The notes under the pieces: generated by a model
Told to the model about the DNA's origin: nothing
Databases searched by the model: none
What the model saw: the letters and a program-made list of their open reading frames with translations, nothing else
Source: Providencia huaxiensis
GTDB lineage: Bacteria > Pseudomonadota > Gammaproteobacteria > Enterobacterales > Enterobacteriaceae
Assembly (NCBI RefSeq): GCF_002843235.3
Contig: NZ_CP031123.2
Coordinates: forward strand, 1,116,001 to 1,180,000
Length of the DNA: 64,000 nucleotides
Direction: 5' to 3'
Position numbers and translations under genes: made by a program
Part shown: in pieces, positions 50,754 to 60,083 of the stretch
Numbering within the stretch: the stretch's first letter is position 1
How the letters are laid out: each line of letters begins with the position of its first letter

Positions 50754-51245
50754 AATAGGCTCCTCATATAATAAAAATCATATTAATAGAGATATCATAT
50801 AAATATATTTCGCACAGTAGTTAAATATGACAAGGTGTAAAAATAGTTTAATAATTTAATATTATTATTAATTAAATATAGACTTAAGCATGGATGTTTA
50901 ATTAACTAAATGTGCTGAATATCCATGACATTTATATATAATGGTCAGTAAAAATGACTAGTTATCATTGTTTTGTTATTTTTAACTCATTGGGTGCGTA
51001 AGTTGAGGTAATAACTATTTATTTTTTTGAATTTTATTTAACCTGTTGATATTTAATGATTTTATTTGTTTTGTCTATATTCTTTATCGGGTTTTATTAG
51101 TTGGGGATAATAAAGAATTCTTGAAACTAAAATATGGAACTGGAAATATTTAGTAATAAAGATAAGACAATATATTTAATTTTTACTTCTTAAGTATAAT
51201 ACAGTAGTCCAAACAATAAACTTGTATTTTTTGGACTGTCAGTTA
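50754..51245. other. AT-rich gap before pspF's 3' end
   Basis: A 492-bp stretch that holds the upstream region of the secreted-protein gene. An 8-bp stem (AGTCCAAA at 51206-51213 with TTTGGACT at 51230-51237) lies just after pspF but has no U-run. Nothing else is seen. Confidence 0.5.
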
Positions 51246-52262
51246 TTAAATTTCAATATTTATTTGATGTTTTTTTATTAACCCCCGCAGTTGGTCATAG
51301 CTTAATGATAACCGTTGTGCAGCTTTACGTTGATTAAAATGGCAATCAGTTAGTGCTTTTTCTAATAACGCTTTTTCAGATTGCTGTTGCCACTGACGTA
51401 AATCACAAGGTAATGAAGGCAATATTGCCTTTTGTTGCTGGGTAGGTTGTGAGGGCAGAATATTTGGTGATTCATGTAATTCAGCGAGTTTTTCGCCAAA
51501 TGGGTTAAAAATAATATTATCAACGGGCTCAGCTCGGTTTCCATGGCGGTATACTGAGCGCTCAATGACATTTTTTAATTCGCGTACATTACCTGGCCAT
51601 GGGTAGTGTTGCAGGGCCTGTTGGGCATGCTTTGTAAAGCCTGTAAAGTGTGAACGCTTTAATTCACCACACATTAAAATGGCAAAATGTTCTGCTAACA
51701 ATAAGATATCAGGCTGTCGTTCACGTAATGGGGGAAGGCGAATAACATCAAAAGCCAGCCTATCTAAGAGGTCAGCTCGAAAACGGCCCTGTTTGGCAAG
51801 TTCGGGTAAATTGGCATTTGTGGCACAGATTAAACGCACATCTACGTGTAAAGCTTGGCTTCCACCGACTCGCTCAAGTTCACCATACTCAATGACCCGT
51901 AAGAGTTTTTCTTGAACTGACATAGGTGCTGTAGCAAGCTCGTCAAGAAAAAGAGAACCTTTATCTGCTCGTTCAAAGCGCCCTTGATGGCGTTTTTGAG
52001 CACCTGTAAAAGAGCCCGCTTCATGTCCAAATAATTCAGAATCCAGCAAATTCTCATTGAGTCCGCTGCAATTGAGAGAGATAAAAGCTTCTTGCCAGCG
52101 TGGAGAGAGGTAATGAAGTCTATCTGCGATAAGTTCTTTACCTGTGCCACGTTCACCGATAACCAAAACAGGCTTATTGAGTTGTGCGAGTTCAGAGGCT
52201 TGTTCAAGTACATCGAGAAAATTACTTGAAACGCCAAGAATAGGTTCATTGGTTTCTTTCAT
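51246..52262 (-). CDS. pspF: Phage shock protein operon activator PspF
   Basis: A sigma-54 enhancer-binding protein of about 338 residues: AAA+ domain with Walker A GERGTGKE, the sigma-54 contact loop GSFTGA (a GAFTGA variant), Walker B GSLFLDELATAP, and a C-terminal Fis-type helix-turn-helix (NQRKAAQRLSLSYDQLRGLI). It lacks an N-terminal receiver domain, as in E. coli, where PspA inhibits it directly. The ATG at 52262 is chosen over a TTG 15 bases upstream. Divergent from pspA. Confidence 0.94.
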   Translation of the reverse strand: MKETNEPILGVSSNFLDVLEQASELAQLNKPVLVIGERGTGKELIADRLHYLSPRWQEAFISLNCSGLNENLLDSELFGHEAGSFTGAQKRHQGRFERADKGSLFLDELATAPMSVQEKLLRVIEYGELERVGGSQALHVDVRLICATNANLPELAKQGRFRADLLDRLAFDVIRLPPLRERQPDILLLAEHFAILMCGELKRSHFTGFTKHAQQALQHYPWPGNVRELKNVIERSVYRHGNRAEPVDNIIFNPFGEKLAELHESPNILPSQPTQQQKAILPSLPCDLRQWQQQSEKALLEKALTDCHFNQRKAAQRLSLSYDQLRGLIKKHQINIEI

Positions 52263-52280
52263 GGTTTTTTTTACCAATAG

Positions 52281-52320
52281 TTGGTCTAAAATGCCGATAA
52301 TTTAACTATAGACTAAAATG
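52281..52320. promoter_or_regulatory. Candidate PspF upstream activating sequences
   Basis: The motif GTCTAAAATG / GACTAAAATG occurs twice (ending at 52293 and 52320), 27 bp apart, between pspF and the sigma-54 promoter. Two adjacent PspF sites upstream of pspA are known in E. coli; these may be the equivalents. The lower copy lies about 65 bp before the promoter core. Confidence 0.45.
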
Positions 52321-52383
52321 ATTTTCAGGGGAAGCTTATAATTATTCTCTTTAAAATCATATTAATATGAATTAATTTAAAAG

Positions 52384-52400
52384 TTGGCACGCGAATTGCT
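52384..52400 (+). promoter_or_regulatory. Sigma-54 promoter of pspABC
   Basis: TTGGCACGCGAATTGCT is a full match to the sigma-54 core, with GG and GC correctly spaced (TGGCAC, five bases, TTGCT). It lies about 140 bp before pspA and is the expected target of PspF. Confidence 0.92.
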
Positions 52401-52541
52401 ATTTTAAATATGTGAATAGCAATTGCTAAATACAGCAACATGCGAATTGTTGTTAGACTTACGGAGCGTCAGGTATGGGTTGGAAGCCAAATCAGGTCGA
52501 GGCGCTACAGAATGATTAAATCCATCAAGGGGATATAAATA

Positions 52542-53207
52542 ATGGGTATTTTTTCACGTTTTGCCGATATCATTAATGCAAACATCGCTTCTTTGTTAGA
52601 CAAAGCAGAAGATCCGCAAAAAATGATCCGTCTGATGATCCAGGAAATGGAAGACATGTTAGTTGAAATCCGTTCAACATCAGCACGTACTTTAGCAGAA
52701 AAGAAAGGTTTAGAGCGTCGCATTGAAATGGGCGAAAAACAAGTTGCTGATTGGCAAGAAAAAGCAGAATTAGCGCTGGTGAAAGATAAAGAAGACTTAG
52801 CGCGCGCAGCACTGATTGAAAAGCAAAAAGTGAGTGCGATGGTCGATACCTTAAAACATGAGCTGATAATTGTTGATGAAACCTTGACTCGCTTGAAAGG
52901 TGAAATCACAGAATTAGAGAACAAACTGCAAGAAACTCGTGCGAAACAACAATCAATGGTTGTTCGTATGGAAGCAGCACAGTCTAGTCGTAATGTACGT
53001 CGCCAATTGGATAGCGGCAAACTAGATGAAGCAATGGCTCGTTTTGAACAGTTTGAACGCCGTATAGACCATATGGAAGGCGAAGCTCAAAGTTATGGTA
53101 TTGGTAAACAAAAATCGCTGGATCAACAGTTTGCAGAGTTAAAAGCAGACGATGAAATAAGCGCGCAATTAGCAGCGCTTAAAGCTAAAATCAATAAAGA
53201 TCAGTAA
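52542..53207 (+). CDS. pspA: Phage shock protein A
   Basis: A 221-residue protein of the PspA/IM30 family. It is almost entirely long helices: [21 protein letters not shown]-terminal amphipathic helix, [17 protein letters not shown], and coiled coil to about residue 190. It binds inner membrane under stress to preserve proton motive force and inhibits PspF. A GGGGAT site precedes the ATG. First gene after the sigma-54 promoter. Confidence 0.96.
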   Translation: MGIFSRFADIINANIASLLDKAEDPQKMIRLMIQEMEDMLVEIRSTSARTLAEKKGLERRIEMGEKQVADWQEKAELALVKDKEDLARAALIEKQKVSAMVDTLKHELIIVDETLTRLKGEITELENKLQETRAKQQSMVVRMEAAQSSRNVRRQLDSGKLDEAMARFEQFERRIDHMEGEAQSYGIGKQKSLDQQFAELKADDEISAQLAALKAKINKDQ

Positions 53208-53287
53208 TAGTTATTTTGATGCACTGGTACGTTAGCCATATCGTATCAGTGCCATAGATAGGTTAACCATATGTATAAGGATATGTG

Positions 53288-53518
53288 ATGGGCTACGTTT
53301 TTCTGTCTCTCGTATTAATCATTTTTCTCATTTTTATTCTGCCTATTTGGCTGTGGCTACATTACAGCAAAAAAAATAGTGGGCAGGGGAGTCAGCTAAC
53401 TGAAAATGAAGTACAACGTTTAATGCAATTAGCAGAGCAAGCATCACAGATGCAACAACGCATTAAAACGCTTGAAGATATTTTGGATGCAGAACACCCA
53501 AATTGGAGGCAAAAATAA
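53288..53518 (+). CDS. pspB: Phage shock protein B
   Basis: A 76-residue small membrane protein: one N-terminal span (residues 3-23, FLSLVLIIFLIFILPIWLWL) and a cytoplasmic coiled coil. Works with PspC to sense envelope stress and relieve PspA inhibition of PspF. AAGGA is six bases before ATG 53288; a GTG one codon earlier is possible. The stop overlaps the start of pspC by one base. Confidence 0.93.
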   Translation: MGYVFLSLVLIIFLIFILPIWLWLHYSKKNSGQGSQLTENEVQRLMQLAEQASQMQQRIKTLEDILDAEHPNWRQK

Positions 53519-53874
53519 TGACTCAATTTCGCAACCGCAAACTTTATCGTTTAACGGATAGACGTGTGTTCGGTGGTGTGTGTTCGGGTATTGCTGAGTA
53601 CTTAGAACTTCCGGTTGCTTTGGTCAGAGCATTAGCCGTATTGGCCTTATTTGTAAGCTTTGGAATTACATTGATTTTATATATCGTGATGTGTTTTGTC
53701 GTAGAAACGGCTCCAAGTGGCTACCGTTCACAGCAAGATATTGGCCCAGAAGTTAGCAGCTTGATTAACCAAATCGATACACAATTAAAATCAGGTGAAA
53801 TGAAGCTACGCCAAATTGAAAGATATGTTACATCAGATACTTATACAGTGAACAGTAAATTTCGAAATCTATAA
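53518..53874 (+). CDS. pspC: Phage shock protein C
   Basis: A 118-residue PspC-domain membrane sensor: RKLYRLTDRRVFGGVCSGIA at the start, then one strong span (ALAVLALFVSFGITLILYIV) and a cytoplasmic C-terminal helix. Partner of PspB. GGAGG lies eight bases before the ATG within pspB. A terminator follows the gene. Confidence 0.94.
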   Translation: MTQFRNRKLYRLTDRRVFGGVCSGIAEYLELPVALVRALAVLALFVSFGITLILYIVMCFVVETAPSGYRSQQDIGPEVSSLINQIDTQLKSGEMKLRQIERYVTSDTYTVNSKFRNL

Positions 53875-53898
53875 CAAATCGTATCGCCATCACATGAT

Positions 53899-53938
53899 AA
53901 GGGATTAGGTTTTAAAACCAAATCCCTTTTGTTTTTTA
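53899..53938 (+). terminator. Terminator after pspC
   Basis: AAGGGATTaGGTTTT pairs with AAAACCaAATCCCTT (one mismatch pair), followed by TTGTTTTTT. It is 25 bp after pspC and about 20 bp before pspD. Confidence 0.8.
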
Positions 53939-53956
53939 TTAATAAGTGAGTGAAGT

Positions 53957-54136
53957 ATGGCAAATAACGTTCTTTATCGAATCAAAAAATTTGCAAAAAA
54001 ACGTCTTCTGCAAAAAGGCATTCGACTAGCAGTAGTGTTGCTTATTTCTTATAGTCCTGCCGGGGCCGTAGGAAGAATAATTAAATTATTGACGAGTAAA
54101 TGGTTGCTTAATGTACTCATTAAACGGTTAACCTAA
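53957..54136 (+). CDS. pspD: Phage shock protein D-like small protein
   Basis: A 59-residue basic protein with a central hydrophobic stretch (IRLAVVLLISYSPAGAVG). The SPAGAVG motif recalls YGPAGVAG of E. coli PspD, which is 73 residues and has an equally basic N-terminus (IKKFAKKRL here). It occupies the pspD position between pspC and ycjX. The ribosome binding site is weak, and a terminator precedes it, so its expression may depend on read-through or a separate promoter. Confidence 0.75.
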   Translation: MANNVLYRIKKFAKKRLLQKGIRLAVVLLISYSPAGAVGRIIKLLTSKWLLNVLIKRLT

Positions 54137-54218
54137 TACAGTTTGTTTTATGCTAAATTATAGTACGCAATATGACGTAAAATGGGTTTAAATTGAAAGG
54201 ATAAGTCTTGGGAGGAGC

Positions 54219-55616
54219 ATGAAACGACTGCACAGTGAATTAACCGATTTGATGAATAGAAGTGTTGATCGTCATGTTAGGCTCGCAGTAACAGGGCTTA
54301 GCCGCAGTGGAAAAACTGCATTTATTACTTCATTGGTAAATCAACTATTGAATGTGAATGCGGGCGCGCGGCTCCCTCTGTTTTCTGCTGCGCGTGATAA
54401 GCGGTTGTTAGGGGTTAAGCGGATACCTCACCGTGATTTGTCGGTACCTCGTTTTGCGTATGATGATGGGATTGCATCACTTTATGGGGAGCCACCACAA
54501 TGGCCAACACCAACAAGGGGTGTAAGTGAAATACGCCTTAAATTGCATTACCGTTCAGAAGACTCTTTTTTACGTCACTTTGTCGATAACTCATCATTGT
54601 ATTTAGAAATTGTCGATTACCCCGGTGAATGGTTGTTGGATTTACCCATGCTAGATTTAAATTATTTAGCGTGGTCTGAGCAAATGAACACCTTAATAAA
54701 GGGAAAACGCGCGCATTTGGCCCACTCGTGGCTGGCATTGTGTGAGAAATGTGACCCCTTAGCCCCAGTCGATGAAAACTTACTCGCTGAGATTGCCGCT
54801 GCCTATACCCAATATCTAGTGGAGTGTAAGGCCCAAGGCCAACATTTTATCCAACCTGGCCGCTTTGTTTTGCCTGCTGAATTAGCTGGAGCGCCCGCAC
54901 TACAGTTTTTCCCATGGCCGAATGTGGCTAAATATGGCGATAAAAAGCTCGCGCAGGCAGGCAAAAACACCAATATTGGTGCATTGCAGCAACGCTATCA
55001 ATATTATTGTGAACATGTCGTAAAAGGCTTTTATCGTGATTATTTCCAACGTTTTGACCGGCAAATTGTTTTAGTTGATTGTTTACAACCCTTAAATAGT
55101 GGGGTTGATGCTTTTAATGATATGAGAATGGCATTAACACAATTAATGCGCAGTTTTCATTATGGAAAGCGCACATTACTGAGGCGTTTATTTTCGCCAT
55201 GTATTGATAAATTACTCTTTGCGGCGAGCAAGTCAGACCATGTAACACCAGACCAACATGCAAACCTAGTGGCTTTGTTGCAGCAGTTAGTGCAAGAGGC
55301 GTGGCAGCATGCCGCATTTGAAGGGATCAGCATGGATTGTGTGGGTTTAGCGTCAATACAAGCAACCGAAAGTGGCCTTGTGGATTACAAAGGTGAAAAA
55401 TTACCTGCATTAAAAGGGGATCGGCTAAGTGATGGCCAACCGTTAATGTTTTATCCAGGAGAGGTGCCAAAACGACTACCTAATGAGCAATTTTGGCAAA
55501 CACAAGGTTTTCAATTTGAAGATTTCAGACCAAGGCCAACGCCAATGGATCAACCATTGCCACATATTCGTATGGACAGTGCGCTTGAATTTTTGTTGGG
55601 AGATAAACTGAAATGA
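54219..55616 (+). CDS. ycjX: YcjX, P-loop protein of the psp-linked set
   Basis: A 465-residue protein of the YcjX/DUF463 family with a P-loop near residue 28 ([13 protein letters not shown]) and the switch-like [14 protein letters not shown]. It binds and hydrolyses GTP in related bacteria and is controlled by the psp system in E. coli. GGGAGGAG precedes the ATG. Overlaps ycjF by 4 bases (ATGA). Confidence 0.9.
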   Translation: MKRLHSELTDLMNRSVDRHVRLAVTGLSRSGKTAFITSLVNQLLNVNAGARLPLFSAARDKRLLGVKRIPHRDLSVPRFAYDDGIASLYGEPPQWPTPTRGVSEIRLKLHYRSEDSFLRHFVDNSSLYLEIVDYPGEWLLDLPMLDLNYLAWSEQMNTLIKGKRAHLAHSWLALCEKCDPLAPVDENLLAEIAAAYTQYLVECKAQGQHFIQPGRFVLPAELAGAPALQFFPWPNVAKYGDKKLAQAGKNTNIGALQQRYQYYCEHVVKGFYRDYFQRFDRQIVLVDCLQPLNSGVDAFNDMRMALTQLMRSFHYGKRTLLRRLFSPCIDKLLFAASKSDHVTPDQHANLVALLQQLVQEAWQHAAFEGISMDCVGLASIQATESGLVDYKGEKLPALKGDRLSDGQPLMFYPGEVPKRLPNEQFWQTQGFQFEDFRPRPTPMDQPLPHIRMDSALEFLLGDKLK

Positions 55617-56668
55617 ATGAACCCTTAAAACAGCGTTTAGATTTCGCTGAGAATAGTGAAAATAATACGAAAGAATCGCTAAAAAAAGCCCAAGTTTTTG
55701 ATGAACGAGAGCTCGAAAAATTTACCCCAGTCTCTCTGGAAACAGAGCAGGACAGCCAAGAGGGAGAGGTTGAAAGCCTGATTAACGAAGCGCTAAAACC
55801 AAAACGGAGTTTTTGGCGGAAATTAGTTGGTGCGGCCGCGGGGATTTTTGGTGTCAGTGTCGTTGCTCAGCTTGGCGTTTGGATCCACCAATCATGGGTA
55901 ACACAAGATTGGATGGCATTAGGTGTCGCCGCTGCGGGTGGCTTAATCGTCGTAGCGGGTGTCGGGTCAGTTGTTGGCGAATGGCGGCGATTGTATCGCC
56001 TAAGAGCGCGTGCGGAGGAGCGGGATTTTGCTCGCGAATTATTGCACAGCCATGGCATGGGGCAAGGAAAGGTTTTTTGTGACAAACTGGCAAAGCAATC
56101 TGCGTTATCAATGCAGCATCCAGCGATTGTTAATTGGCAAGCCACTCTCCATGACTCTCATAACGATAGAGAAGTTGTTGAATTATATAGCCGAATGGTT
56201 CAGCCTATTCTTGACGAACAGGCTCGTAAAGAGATTAGTCGTTGTTCCGCAGAATCGGCCATTATGATTGCTGTGAGCCCGTTAGCGCTGGTGGATATGG
56301 CATTTATTGCTTGGCGAAATATTCGTTTAATTAATCGGATCGCGGCAATCTATGGTATTGAGCTCGGTTATTACAGCCGAATTAGGCTGTTTCGTATGGT
56401 GCTGATTAATATTGCCTTTGCTGGGGCATCTGAATTAATTCGTGAAGTGGGGATGGACTGGTTATCTCAAGATATTACCGCAAGGCTATCAACACGAGCA
56501 GCACAAGGTATTGGGGCTGGTTTGTTAACTGCGCGTTTAGGTATTAAGGCCATGGAGTTATGTCGACCGCTACCTTGGATTGAAAACAAGCCACGTTTAG
56601 CCGATTTTCGCCATCAGTTAATTGGCCAATTGAAGAATGTTATTCCAAGTAAAAAAGAAAAAGTGTAG
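55613..56668 (+). CDS. ycjF: YcjF, DUF697 membrane protein
   Basis: A 351-residue inner-membrane protein with an acidic N-terminal region, two spans at about residues 70-120 and a DUF697 C-terminal domain ([20 protein letters not shown]). Role unknown. Translationally coupled to ycjX, and both lie beside psp, as in E. coli; the joint function is probably in envelope stress. Confidence 0.9.
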   Translation: MNEPLKQRLDFAENSENNTKESLKKAQVFDERELEKFTPVSLETEQDSQEGEVESLINEALKPKRSFWRKLVGAAAGIFGVSVVAQLGVWIHQSWVTQDWMALGVAAAGGLIVVAGVGSVVGEWRRLYRLRARAEERDFARELLHSHGMGQGKVFCDKLAKQSALSMQHPAIVNWQATLHDSHNDREVVELYSRMVQPILDEQARKEISRCSAESAIMIAVSPLALVDMAFIAWRNIRLINRIAAIYGIELGYYSRIRLFRMVLINIAFAGASELIREVGMDWLSQDITARLSTRAAQGIGAGLLTARLGIKAMELCRPLPWIENKPRLADFRHQLIGQLKNVIPSKKEKV

Positions 56669-56681
56669 AGAAACATCGTTG

Positions 56682-56714
56682 GCAGGGTGAGTTGACAGTT
56701 TTTACTCACTCTGC
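56682..56714 (+). terminator. Hairpin after ycjF
   Basis: GCAGGGTGAGT pairs (one mismatch) with ACTCACTCTGC around an 11-base loop, 14 bp after ycjF. A U-run does not follow, so termination is uncertain. Confidence 0.5.
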
Positions 56715-56813
56715 AGCATCATTTGTTGATTAATGTTTTTATTGTTATTTCAAGTCACAAAAAATTGAGAAAAGCTGTGATTTTATTTGTTGATGGCTAC
56801 AAAGCTTACAGGC

Positions 56814-56831
56814 TGTCAACAATTTGTGACA
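56814..56831. promoter_or_regulatory. TyrR-box-like palindrome upstream of tyrR
   Basis: TGTCAACAATTTGTGACA is palindromic at its ends and matches TGTAAA-N6-TTTACA at 9 of 12 defined positions. It lies 78 bp before the tyrR start; E. coli tyrR represses itself. Binding is inference. Confidence 0.35.
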
Positions 56832-56908
56832 CAAACACTGTATTCCCTTAATGTTTAAAGCTAAAATACCTTCATTCTCTCGGCTTTTTTTGATAAAGGT
56901 TTCTATCC

Positions 56909-58468
56909 ATGCGCCTCGAAGTGACCTGCCAAGACCGTATCGGTTTAACGCGTGAATTACTTGATCTGTTAGTCCTACAAAATATTGATTTGAAAGGTAT
57001 TGAAATATCTCCCCAACGTAGGATTTACCTAAACTTTACCCCTGTGGATTTTCAGGTATTCAGCACATTGATGGCAGAAATACGGCGTATTAATGGCGTT
57101 ATTGATGTTCGCCGGATTTACTTTATGCCATCAGAAAGAGAGCATAAAGCAGTTTGGGCATTATTGAACTCATTCCCAGAATCTGTTTTGTCTATTGATA
57201 ATAAGCTAAATATTGAGTTAGTTAATCCAATGACATTGCAATTATTTGGCTATGATGAGGCAAAAATTAGAGAAAAAACCTTTTCTCAGTTAGTTGGCAA
57301 CCAAGGGCTAGCACGTTGGTTTGAACGAGAGTTACCCGAAGCTTATACAGAAAAAGTCGTGATTAAAGGCCAAGACTACTTGATGCAAGTGACGCCTATT
57401 ATTTTGGCAGATGAAAATGGCAAATTCCATTGCACAGGAGCCGTATTATTATTGAAATCGGCTGAGATTTTAGATAAGCAACGTCAACAAGTCGTCGAAG
57501 TGGATGGCAGCGGTTTTGAACAAATTATTGCAGTTAGTCCTGTCATGGCAAATGTCGCTGAACGCGCTAAACGCGTTGCTATGTTGGATGAACCATTATT
57601 ACTTGTTGGTGAAACGGGGACAGGGAAAGATATCCTAGCGAAAGCTTGTCATTTGCATAGCGCTCGAGGAAAAGAACCATTTTTAGGTTTAAATTGTGCT
57701 TCGATGCCCGACGATGTTGTAGAAAGTGAATTATTTGGTTATGCGGCAGGTGCGTACCCAAATGCAGTTGAAGGCAAAAAAGGTTTTTTTGAACAAGCAA
57801 ACGGTGGAACGGTGTTGCTTGATGAAATTGCTGAAATGTCGCCACAAATGCAAATTAAGTTGTTACGTTTTTTAAATGATGGAACATTTAGGCGTGTAGG
57901 GGAAGAGCGGGAAGTTAAGGTTAATGTCCGTGTAATTTGTGCAACCCAGAAAAATTTACCTGAATTAGTTGCAGAAAAAAAATTTAGAGAAGATCTTTAT
58001 TATCGTTTAAATGTACTCACATTAACTATCCCACCATTACGTGAACGTAAAGAAGATATTTTGCCGCTAACGAAAACATTTGTAGGCAGTTTTTCAAAAG
58101 AGCTTCATATTGCTGAACCTAAATTGGCACCTTCGCTGATAGAATATCTAAGTAGCTATTCTTGGCCGGGTAATGTAAGACAACTAAGAAATGCGCTTTA
58201 TCAAGGGTTAACCCAACTTAATGGCAATATATTAGATGCAGAGAATATCCAATTACCTGATGTAGTAAATCCTCCTGCACTGGCTTTAGATTCACTCAAT
58301 GGCTCTTTAGATGAAATAACTAAACGCTATGAAGCGTCAGTCTTAGCGCGTTTGTATCGTGATTATCCGAGTACCCGCAAATTAGCTAAACGTTTAGATA
58401 TTTCTCATACGGCAATTGCCAATAAATTGAGAGAATATGGCCTTAATACGAAAAAAGAGCAAAACTAA
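56909..58468 (+). CDS. tyrR: Transcriptional regulator TyrR
   Basis: A 519-residue regulator of aromatic amino acid synthesis and transport genes. Domains: ACT (1-70, MRLEVTCQDRIGLTREL), PAS (80-190), AAA+ (from 205, GETGTGKDI) and Fis-type helix-turn-helix at the end (STRKLAKRLDISHTAIANKL). The sigma-54 loop GAFTGA is replaced by GAYPNA, as in E. coli TyrR, which works with sigma-70. Starts with ATG after AAAGG. It regulates the DAHP synthase network; aroH lies at the other end of this window. Confidence 0.95.
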   Translation: MRLEVTCQDRIGLTRELLDLLVLQNIDLKGIEISPQRRIYLNFTPVDFQVFSTLMAEIRRINGVIDVRRIYFMPSEREHKAVWALLNSFPESVLSIDNKLNIELVNPMTLQLFGYDEAKIREKTFSQLVGNQGLARWFERELPEAYTEKVVIKGQDYLMQVTPIILADENGKFHCTGAVLLLKSAEILDKQRQQVVEVDGSGFEQIIAVSPVMANVAERAKRVAMLDEPLLLVGETGTGKDILAKACHLHSARGKEPFLGLNCASMPDDVVESELFGYAAGAYPNAVEGKKGFFEQANGGTVLLDEIAEMSPQMQIKLLRFLNDGTFRRVGEEREVKVNVRVICATQKNLPELVAEKKFREDLYYRLNVLTLTIPPLRERKEDILPLTKTFVGSFSKELHIAEPKLAPSLIEYLSSYSWPGNVRQLRNALYQGLTQLNGNILDAENIQLPDVVNPPALALDSLNGSLDEITKRYEASVLARLYRDYPSTRKLAKRLDISHTAIANKLREYGLNTKKEQN

Positions 58469-58473
58469 ATTAA

Positions 58474-58899
58474 ATGAATAAAAGGATAACTCGCGTATTG
58501 GCGACAATAGGGTTGGTTTTAAGTGGCTCTTGCATTGCGATAACAATACCTGATCATGGTTTGAGTAAGTATTGCCAAGATGTAGTGCGTACAATGGATG
58601 AGGTTTATGAGAATGGGGCGCTGACTCAATGTTATTTTAAAGACTTATCTTTATTAGAGGCCTACACACAATATAGAGCCTTATTAATTGATGGAAAACA
58701 ATTTCTTATTGAGAATTTAGAGAACAACCGGAATATTGAAATGCCTTGCCCATCGGAGGGATGTATTGCTATTCGTTACCATTGGAATGGTGATCAAAAC
58801 TTGAAAATTGAACAAGAATTTGCTGGGGGAGAAACTCATCTCCAGTTTGTTCAAGATAATAAAGGGACAGCTCTCAAAATTATTCAATATCCTGATTAG
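58474..58899 (+). CDS. Secreted protein of unknown function, 141 residues
   Basis: A small protein with a signal-like N-terminus (residues 1-22, hydrophobic LATIGLVLSG). SGSC is not a clean lipobox. The mature part has four cysteines (34, 53, 92 and 97) that could form two disulfides, and a beta-rich C-terminal half. I do not recognise the family. It begins 5 bp after the tyrR stop, so it is likely co-transcribed with it, with AAAA-rich rather than strong ribosome binding. A terminator follows. Confidence 0.65.
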   Translation: MNKRITRVLATIGLVLSGSCIAITIPDHGLSKYCQDVVRTMDEVYENGALTQCYFKDLSLLEAYTQYRALLIDGKQFLIENLENNRNIEMPCPSEGCIAIRYHWNGDQNLKIEQEFAGGETHLQFVQDNKGTALKIIQYPD

Positions 58900-58911
58900 T
58901 ACTACTTGATG

Positions 58912-58952
58912 GCCCGATAGAGTAAGCAACAGAAGTGAATATTGGGCTTTTT
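58912..58952 (+). terminator. Terminator after the 141-residue gene
   Basis: GCCCGATA pairs (one G-U) with TATTGGGC around a 20-base loop, followed by TTTTT. It begins 13 bp after the stop. Confidence 0.65.
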
Positions 58953-59125
58953 CAAAGATATTGCTGCCTATCTTTTATTATTTATCTTTTATCTCGCGTT
59001 TAATATAGCAAAACCCTACTAATACTATTGCTAATTGGTGAATTTTCCTGCTATATAACAAAGACAGCTACTGTTTTAGGGTACCGTAATCTCATCTGAT
59101 GGGTTTCAGCCTACAAGGAGTTGCC

Positions 59126-59500
59126 ATGGACCAATTCACGATTAATTTTGTTGTAAATCGTAAGTTACGCGAATACATGAGCCAGAGTCATTATAAAAAT
59201 GATATGTTTGAGTCTGCAGCTTCAGCTGCCGAACTTTATCTAATGAATAAAGCCGCAGTAAAATACTTAACGAAGAAAAATCGGTTTACGTGGGAGGCAT
59301 TGGTAAAAAATGGCCATAAGCCTCGAGATCTTATTATTGATATTTTGACATCTTGTTGCCCCGTAACTCAGGACCAAGCCTTAAAAGTATTGAGCACGCT
59401 CTCTCATACTTTGATCTCTATAATGAGTGACAATAAGCTGTTTGCGAATGTTGTTAATGCGAAGAACCACCAGCCGCTGTATTGGGCTCATGTGGATTAG
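59126..59500 (+). CDS. Protein of unknown function, 124 residues
   Basis: A small soluble protein with no signal peptide or membrane span; mostly helical by composition. The ATG at 59126 has CAAGGAG six bases upstream, much better than the earlier start at 59099. A cysteine pair (SCCPV) lies near residue 82. Codon use looks like that of neighbouring genes. I do not recognise the family. It lies between tyrR and tpx, where E. coli has none. Confidence 0.7.
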   Translation: MDQFTINFVVNRKLREYMSQSHYKNDMFESAASAAELYLMNKAAVKYLTKKNRFTWEALVKNGHKPRDLIIDILTSCCPVTQDQALKVLSTLSHTLISIMSDNKLFANVVNAKNHQPLYWAHVD

Positions 59501-59519
59501 TGTGGTGTTTATATTGGTG

Positions 59520-59546
59520 AATGAAGCGGGAAATTCCCGCTTCATT
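59520..59546. terminator. Bidirectional hairpin before tpx's 3' end
   Basis: AATGAAGCGGG pairs perfectly with CCCGCTTCATT around AAATT, between converging genes. Adjacent T-runs are short. Confidence 0.65.
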
Positions 59547-59579
59547 ATTAATGGTAGTGAATTAAATGATATGAAAAGC

Positions 59580-60083
59580 TTATTTTAAGCTATTTAATGC
59601 ACTATCGTAATCAGGTTCTTCAGTAATTTCAGGAACTAATTGGCTATAGATGACGTTGTTGTTTTCATCTAAGACAACAACTGAGCGTGCGTTAAGGCCT
59701 TTTAATGGGCCACTAGCGATAGCAACACCGTAGTCATTAGCAAATGAATCGCTACGGAAAGAAGATAGCGTAACGACATTATCTAAACCTTCTGCACCGC
59801 AAAAGCGGGCTTGTGCGAAAGGTAAATCCGCCGAAATACATAATACTACAGTGTTATCTAAATCATTCGCTAGTTGGTTAAATTTGCGAACCGAGGCAGC
59901 GCAAACACCGGTGTCTACACTTGGGAAAATATTTAAAACTTTACGTTTACCTTCATAAGTTTCCAGCGTTGCTTCGCTGAGATCTTTGGTGACAAGGGTA
60001 AGGGGTTTAGCTTTAGAGCCCGCTTGTAAAAATACACCATTAACTGTGATGTCATTACCTTTTAATTTAACTGTCTGTGTCAT
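59580..60083 (-). CDS. tpx: Thiol peroxidase
   Basis: A 167-residue atypical 2-Cys peroxiredoxin that reduces lipid and other hydroperoxides with thioredoxin. The peroxidatic cysteine is in [14 protein letters not shown] (about Cys61) and the resolving one in PFAQARFCG (about Cys95). Length equals E. coli Tpx (168 with Met). It follows tyrR as in E. coli. Confidence 0.95.
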   Translation of the reverse strand: MTQTVKLKGNDITVNGVFLQAGSKAKPLTLVTKDLSEATLETYEGKRKVLNIFPSVDTGVCAASVRKFNQLANDLDNTVVLCISADLPFAQARFCGAEGLDNVVTLSSFRSDSFANDYGVAIASGPLKGLNARSVVVLDENNNVIYSQLVPEITEEPDYDSALNSLK

